From assembly GCA_003556865.1 (NCBI GenBank), contig PWQF01000111.1, positions 1 through 6,438 on the forward strand: a stretch of DNA of 6,438 nucleotides, read 5' to 3'. The stretch comes from Elusimicrobiota bacterium. GTDB lineage: Bacteria > CG03 > SLGR01 > PWQF01. Shown here piece by piece: positions 1 through 5,600 of the stretch. A program made the translations under genes and the position numbers. The notes below the pieces were generated by a model. It was not told the DNA's origin. It made no database searches and saw nothing but the letters and a program-made list of their open reading frames with translations. Numbering within the stretch: position 1 is the stretch's first letter; the number at the start of each line of letters is the position of its first letter.

Positions 1-1530
1 ATAAGGCTGCCCACCTTAAACAGGCAGACAGTCTTAAGCACGCCCCAGCTTTATCATATTGCCCTGGATATAGCCAATATGGCACAGGTTGGAAGGAGTA
101 TAGGTATAAGATTTGATTCACCCCGGGATTTTAAGGTGTTTGACGGACCGGATGTGGATGGACCCAACGATATTGTTTTTGACGTTACCCAGATAAATAT
201 AGAAGATGAAAGTTTTGACCCATCCTCAATTGTTGTTGAGGAGGGGACCCACATAAGGTGGCGCTGGTATGCGGACGGGCACAACATAGTTCCGGTCCAG
301 ATACCTGAGGCAAGCAGCTGGGAAGGGGTGGATTATATTGAAAATTACGGCTACCTTCATACCCATAATTTTTATGCCGGGGGCAGTTATGAGTATCATA
401 GCGAGGGTCTTGAAGGAATGACTGCTGATATTACCGTAAGCCCCCGCAATTCCATAGAGTCCACCCGGGCAACGGTAGATGAGTTCTGGGATAAAATTAC
501 TGTAAATCCCATAAGGGATGAAGTGGGACGCTCCTGGACACCGGAAACTGTGCTTCAGGGAGAAAGAAGAGTGCTGATGGATGCTTTCCAGCTTAATACC
601 CAGATAGCAGATTCGGTCTGGAGCGGAATAACCATCTTTCTTAACGGTGAGGCGGGAGATCCCTTTGAAAACCTGGCCGAGGATATTGAAAACGTTGAGA
701 TATGGTATGATTCCACCGGCAGGCGCCAGTTTGAGCCGGACAGGGATACTTTAATAAATTCTACCACTGCATACTTTGATCCCGATGCCCATATGGTTTT
801 AATTGATTTTGAAGAACCCCAGCGCATAGTTCCTACAAGAAAGACTTATTTCATAGTCTTTAATATGGCTACTGACGCCGAGCCGGGGGCTCTCCTGGGA
901 ACCCGTCTTACGCTGGGCAGCTTTGCCCCCTACATATCCGGCGAGAACGAGATGGCGGTACCGGGTACGGATATACAGGAAGATATATACGATATAGAAA
1001 GCGCGTTGACCAGGGTGGAGACAATGCAGATGAACTGCCAGATTACGGACCGGGTTCCGGCCGGAATAAGGCAGAATGCTGCTGATGTGGAATTGGCCCG
1101 TTTCAGGTTAAGGGTGGCTCCGGCCACTATTGAGTCGGCCGGCGGCAAACCGACACTGGATTCAATCCGCATTGAAAAACTGGGAAATATAGATGACAGT
1201 CATGTAAGGGCAATTAAACTCTATGCCGATGCCACCGGAGACGGCGAGTTTGACCCGGAAAAAGATATACTGGTAAATGATCCCGCAGATCCCCAGAGCA
1301 TCTTTTCAGGCGGTGATGCGGTAATAAACCTTATTTCAGATAATATTCTTACCGGGAGTTATAAAACGTTTTTCCTTGCCGTGGATATAGCCGAGGAGGC
1401 CCAGCGCAACACTTATCTGGGGATAAGGATACCTTCGGCTTCCCAGTCTTTCTTAGAGGTGCATCCCCGGCATAGGATAATACTTGAGGAAGATGAATTT
1501 CCCTTTAATACAAGAACAGCCCGCATCCGG
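1..1530 (+). repeat. Three copies of a beta-rich repeat domain within the first protein
   Basis: Three stretches share the same C-terminal strand pattern: 'LYHIALDIANMAQVGRSIGI' (bases 49-108), 'TYFIVFNMATDAEPGALLGT' (bases 844-903) and 'TFFLAVDIAEEAQRNTYLGI' (bases 1366-1425). Copies 2 (bases about 556-954) and 3 (about 1012-1530) also share an upstream half with 'VEIWYD' or 'IKLYAD' followed by an acidic loop. Copy 1 is cut by the window start. The cupredoxin-like module lies between copies 1 and 2. I know this pattern as recurrent in large exported proteins of candidate phyla but cannot give it a family name. The copies are diverged at protein level and would not be found as DNA repeats. 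Confidence 0.65.
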
Positions 1531-2490
1531 CATAAATATGCCCCGACCACGCCCGTAATTAAGGTGAAAGAGTGGATCAACTCCGCTACCACTGTAAGGG
1601 CCGCCTGGTTTTCCGAGTCCGATTCTCCTTCCGGAATAACCCATAACCTCTATTCGGCTGCCGGCTCTCCCTGGAGAGACCTGGGAGAAGGGACCGAGGC
1701 CGAAGTTGAGCTTCACGGTCTCTCCCTGAGGCACGGCGAGGTTTATACTTTCAGTGTTCAGACTGCCTCTGAAGATGAGAACCGGAATGTGGTATGGTCC
1801 GATCACGGCGAAGCAAGTTTCAGGGTGGACTTAAATCCCCCATCTGCAGCCGGTCAGCCTATTCCCGACCAGCACAGGCAGAACCGTCCCCTGAGGAGTT
1901 ATAACGTAAACTGGGCCCAGGCAAGGGATGATGCCAGCGATACGGAGAGCGGTGTGGTTCAATACCAGCTTCAGGAACGCAGGGATACTTCCCCCATCTG
2001 GGATACGGTGGCCTATCTGCCGGTTGAAGACGGAGTCCACGAGACTAACTATTTCTTTGAGAATAAACCCGAAGGACATTACTTCTACTACAGGGTGAGA
2101 GCACAGGATAAGGCAGGTAACTGGGGGCCCTGGTCGGAAATATCAGCCCCGGCGGTAACCGGTATTCCCGGTGAAGTAGTAAGCCAGGTTTCCAATTATC
2201 CCAACCCGGCAAGGTTTGATAAGGGTGATGAATATACCACAATAACCTACCAGCTTAACCAGGATGCCGATGTGGATCTTTACCTTTATGACCTTATGGG
2301 ACACCTTGTTTTGAAATGGGAGTTTGACAGGGGAGGGGAAGGCGGCCGGCTTGGCGCCAATACTGTCAGGTGGTACGGGGATAATGCCCGGGGAATGGAC
2401 GTTTCAAAGGGAGCTTACCTGCTGAGGATAGTTGTAAAATCCGAAGACGGCACTGTAGAAAAAACCAGGCGTATAGCTATAATACGCTAA
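1..2490 (+). CDS. Secreted multidomain surface protein with cupredoxin-like, FN3 and C-terminal FlgD-like domains (5' partial)
   Basis: The frame is open from base 1 to the TAA at 2488-2490. The ATG at 79 is not the likely start, because the codons before it encode part of a repeat seen twice more downstream. Counting residues from that ATG, I see: the tail of repeat 1 (before about residue 25); a cupredoxin-like domain (35-121); repeat copies 2 (about 160-292) and 3 (about 312-484); two FN3-like domains (about 488-586 and 587-697); and a FlgD-like Ig domain (698-803) with YPNP, TTITYQL, YDLMGHLV and KGAYLLRI. Such C-terminal domains are known from exported proteins of FCB and candidate-phylum bacteria, where related domains can act in sorting. 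No catalytic motif is visible and there is only one Cys (C320). I infer an extracellular structural or binding role. The exact function is unknown. The next gene follows after 44 bases on the same strand. Confidence 0.85.
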   Translation: MRLPTLNRQTVLSTPQLYHIALDIANMAQVGRSIGIRFDSPRDFKVFDGPDVDGPNDIVFDVTQINIEDESFDPSSIVVEEGTHIRWRWYADGHNIVPVQIPEASSWEGVDYIENYGYLHTHNFYAGGSYEYHSEGLEGMTADITVSPRNSIESTRATVDEFWDKITVNPIRDEVGRSWTPETVLQGERRVLMDAFQLNTQIADSVWSGITIFLNGEAGDPFENLAEDIENVEIWYDSTGRRQFEPDRDTLINSTTAYFDPDAHMVLIDFEEPQRIVPTRKTYFIVFNMATDAEPGALLGTRLTLGSFAPYISGENEMAVPGTDIQEDIYDIESALTRVETMQMNCQITDRVPAGIRQNAADVELARFRLRVAPATIESAGGKPTLDSIRIEKLGNIDDSHVRAIKLYADATGDGEFDPEKDILVNDPADPQSIFSGGDAVINLISDNILTGSYKTFFLAVDIAEEAQRNTYLGIRIPSASQSFLEVHPRHRIILEEDEFPFNTRTARIRHKYAPTTPVIKVKEWINSATTVRAAWFSESDSPSGITHNLYSAAGSPWRDLGEGTEAEVELHGLSLRHGEVYTFSVQTASEDENRNVVWSDHGEASFRVDLNPPSAAGQPIPDQHRQNRPLRSYNVNWAQARDDASDTESGVVQYQLQERRDTSPIWDTVAYLPVEDGVHETNYFFENKPEGHYFYYRVRAQDKAGNWGPWSEISAPAVTGIPGEVVSQVSNYPNPARFDKGDEYTTITYQLNQDADVDLYLYDLMGHLVLKWEFDRGGEGGRLGANTVRWYGDNARGMDVSKGAYLLRIVVKSEDGTVEKTRRIAIIR
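181..441 (+). other. Cupredoxin-like domain with a degenerate copper site (within the first CDS)
   Basis: The segment follows the plastocyanin/azurin-type pattern: 'SFDPSSIVVEEGTHIRW', then 'DGHNIV' carrying the usual first His ligand (bases 280-282), then 'HNFYAGGSYEY' before the C-terminal ligand loop. In copper-binding members that loop reads roughly Y-x-C-x-x-H-x-x-M. Here it reads YHSEGLEGM, so the Cys position is Ser (400-402), the second His position is Leu (409-411), and Met is kept (418-420). The fold assignment is by pattern only. Loss of type 1 copper binding is inferred from the missing Cys. Three other His residues lie nearby (two in YLHTHNF, one in YEYHS), so binding of another metal cannot be excluded. 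Confidence 0.7.
2170..2487 (+). other. C-terminal FlgD-like Ig domain (possible sorting or anchoring module)
   Basis: The last 106 residues of the first protein carry the typical order of this family: 'SNYPNPARF', 'TTITYQLNQDADVDLYLYD', 'MGHLV', 'NTVRWYGDNARGMDVSKGAY' and a basic end, 'KTRRIAIIR'. The family is related to the FlgD Ig-like domain and resembles type IX secretion C-terminal domains. In cultured Bacteroidota the latter direct export and attachment. Whether the same pathway applies here is inference, because no secretion genes lie in the window. Confidence 0.8.
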
Positions 2491-2534
2491 AATTCTAAAT
2501 TGCTCCCCGGCATAATATCCCATATTTATATTAT
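2491..2534 (+). promoter_or_regulatory. Short AT-rich intergenic spacer, no clear Shine-Dalgarno
   Basis: Forty-four bases separate the TAA of the first gene from the ATG of the second. The bases just before the ATG (CATATTTATATTAT) contain no purine-rich ribosome binding site. A CATAAT at 2511-2516 is one mismatch from a -10 box, but I find no good -35 element at the right spacing. There is no stem-plus-T-run terminator, so read-through from the first gene is plausible. Start selection may depend on low secondary structure in this AT-rich leader or on coupling to upstream translation. Confidence 0.25.
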
Positions 2535-2600
2535 ATGAAAAAAATCATATTAATAATATCAGTAATTATACCTGTTTCAGCTGTATCGGCCTTTGCGGCC
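2535..2600 (+). other. Sec signal peptide of the second protein
   Basis: The protein begins MKKIILIISVIIPVSAVSAF followed by AAPDT. This gives a two-Lys n-region, a hydrophobic core of Ile/Val/Leu, and small residues ahead of a likely cleavage after A21 or A22. There is no Cys at the cleavage site, so signal peptidase I rather than lipoprotein processing is expected. Export across the inner membrane is well supported; crossing an outer membrane would need a further system not seen here. Confidence 0.9.
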
Positions 2601-5600
2601 CCGGATACTCCTTATAACTTAAGGACGGAAGGAGTAGATACTCCCGAGAATTGGATTGAAGCGGGAAAAGTAGGTGTTGAAATTCCAAACCCTATCTTTA
2701 GCTGGGATTCTGACGTTCAGAAATATTATCAGGTTCAGCTTTCTTTAGATAGTGGTATGGAAAATATTATATGGGATTCCGGTGAGCTCCAGGAATCCAC
2801 CAGTACTTATGTTGTCTATTCGGGAGCGGATGAGCTTAAATCCCTTGAAAGGTATTACTGGCGTGTAAGGATTTGGGAAGATATAGAAGGGGAACCTTCT
2901 GGCTGGACCGCCCCTATAAATGGTATGTTTGAGATGAACCGGTTTATTTTAAAACGGGAATTTAAAACCGAAAGAAATGATGGGGCGGCATATGCTTTTG
3001 GAGACATAACCGGAAACGGTTATAAAGATATTGCAATATCAAGATATAATCCCGGAAAAATTGAGGTTTATGAAAATATGGGAGGGGGCTTCTTTGGTGA
3101 AACTCCAATATGGGAATCAACTGTAACATATTCTAACGCAATAGCTCTTGCTGATTTAAACTCAAGCGGCAAACTTGATTTAATAGTGGCCAATACAGGT
3201 CGGAATGGGAGTTATGATATAATGCTGTTTGAAAATACGGGCTCAGGCCAGTTTATTTTAAAAAATGGTTATTTGGCTACAGGGAGTTATCACAGTGAAG
3301 CCATAGCTGCAGGAGATATTAATAGAAACGGGCTGACTGATTTTGTAACTGGAGTAAGGGGTGACAATATGGTCTGGATAAACGATGGTGATTTTACTTT
3401 TAGCCATTATGATATCGGAGGTAACATTATTAGCTATGATCTTCTTCTGGCAGATTTAAATTCAAACGGATACCTTGACCTTATTGCAGCAAACAGCGGC
3501 GAAAACGAAATTTATTTAAATACCAAAGATTTGAACTTTCCTTTTAACGATACTCCTGATTGGAGTGATTCTGATGATGATTTTAGCACTTATGCTGTTG
3601 CATTAATTGATATAGAAGGTGACGGGGTTTGGGATTTTGTTGCCGGCGGACGTATTCAGGAAAGCGCAGTAGGTTATAAAAGTTATTTAAATGACGGTGA
3701 GGGGAATTTTTCTTTTCACAGCCAGACAATTGAAACTACAGATTCCAGGACATTAAGTTCCGCGGATATAAACAGAAGCGGTTATCTGGAATTTGCAGAG
3801 GGGAATTCTATAGATACTGATGAAAGTATGGTTTTTGTAAATAATAACGGAACTTTTGAATTAGAGACCAGGAGCTGGATAGGTGAAGAAACAATAAGGG
3901 TAGCTTTAGCTGATTTCAGCGGAAACGGTACATCTGATATTTTTAGGGGTGGTGAAGCAGCGGATAGATTTTATTTACAGAAACCTCAGGAACCTTATGG
4001 AAAACCCCAGGAGCCTTTGGAAGGGTTTACAAGTGAACGGGACGGTGAAAAACTTATACTTAAATGGGGTCCGGGGGAAAGTTCTTTTACCCCCCAAAAC
4101 CAGCTGGCCTATAATATAAAGCTTGGCACCGAATCAGGGAATTATAATATTATTTCCGGGGCAATAGGTTCAACTGATAATTCCGGTTCCTTCTGGGGAA
4201 ATATAGGCCGCTCCACTTATGCATACCTTAATCTGGAACCCAGAACCTATTTCTGGAGGGTCCAGGCAATAGACGGAGTTAAAAATCCCGGAGAATGGTC
4301 CGACGAACAGATTGTAAATACCCCTCCATTAGTTCAATGGACCGGTTTCCGCCAGTGGGATTTAGAAGATATCTTCCAGGATGGCGTTGACTATTATGAA
4401 AACCGGCGCGGCCTTGTGGATATTAAGTTTAAACTTGCCGATATGGAAAAAAACCAGGTAAAACTTACGAACTTCAGTTACTCCACCTCGGGTGTTTTTG
4501 GAAACTGGCACGGGGTTGATGATGGAAGCATACATTTAAATTTTCTCGGCGGAGAAGAATCTTCCTGGGGCCAGTGGTTGGAAACAGAAAGAAGTTTTGA
4601 AGAATCAGGGGACTATATGTTTACCTTTAACGCAGCCGGCCTGCTGGAAGATAATCCGGAAATAGGATGGGATAACTTTAATTTTAAGACCTCTTCTTTT
4701 GCCGTAAGTTTTTTTGTAAAAGACCAGTGGGAAACATCAACGGCTCCGGCAATAAGCCATAGTTTCTATATTGACCTGAAGAACCCCCTGCCGCCCGGAA
4801 AACTTACCAAAACTGATTACAGCAAGGATTCAATAGTTCTGGGGTTCGGTAACCCGGCCCAGGACCAGAATTTTCAAAAATACCTGATATTTTACGGGAC
4901 TTCCCCCTCTTATGCCGGGCACGGGAGTTACGGGGGGGTTCATTATGACTTTAACAGCACAAGTATAGATTACGGGGGAGCTTCTACCACTGCTATTTTT
5001 GGTTTAACTGAGGATACAACCTACTATATTAATATATATGCATACGATTCTTTTGGTAATTTCAGCAGCCAGAGTCAGCCAACAGCTGTAAAAACAAACC
5101 ATCCCCCGGATATAGATATAACTTCCGTCCGGCAGGCGGATGACGGCAGCGGCCTTGTATTTATAACTTTTAAAGGAAGAGATAATGATTTAGACGAATC
5201 TTATTATATCTGGCCGGAATGCGAATTTGAAATTAATGGGGACACAGAACCGATGGACGCGGTAACGGAAAATATTAAGTTCAGTTCCGCCCCCCTTACT
5301 TTTGGTAAGGAATTTTCCACTTATGTTTTTGTATGGGATGCCGGAAACCAGTTAAAAGATATGGGCTATGAAGACGATATAAATAATGTGGATATTACAA
5401 TAACGGTTTCGGACCTTATAAATGAGGGTTCTGCCTCCGCCTCTTTTGTAGTGGATAATCTCCCTCCCCGATTTGAGCCTTATGATATGGAAATCGGCGA
5501 AAGCGCATCTGATTTTATTGAATGGATATGGCCCACCGCTGAAGATCAGAACTTTGACCGTTACCGGCTCTGGTATTCTTCGGTAGGTCCCTGCAGCGTA

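Noticed and set aside
79..81. ATG at 79 as the start of the first gene
   Set aside because: The frame is open from base 1, and the codons before 79 encode the first half of a repeat strand seen again at 844-903 and 1366-1425. There is also no ribosome binding site or signal peptide at 79.
181..441. Calling the cupredoxin-like domain a functional blue copper protein
   Set aside because: The Cys ligand position is Ser and the second His position is Leu, so a type 1 copper site cannot form in the usual way.
1453..1806. Minus-strand open frame of 117 codons, with other minus-strand frames at 54-287, 555-827, 930-1172, 1831-2079, 2045-2242, 5714-5896 and 5915-6109
   Set aside because: All lie opposite well-supported coding sequence with recognisable domains. 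Their translations show no motif, and they look like shadows of the plus-strand frames.
2469..2487. Inverted repeat GCGTAT-N7-ATACGC at the end of the first gene
   Set aside because: The stem is only six base pairs, lies wholly inside the coding sequence, and is not followed by a T-run, so it is not a credible intrinsic terminator. It encodes the conserved basic C-terminal end, which is enough to explain it.
2601..2939. Calling the second gene an alpha-L-rhamnosidase
   Set aside because: Only a non-catalytic N-terminal-type domain is seen. The following region is a propeller and FN3/Ig array with no catalytic barrel within the window.
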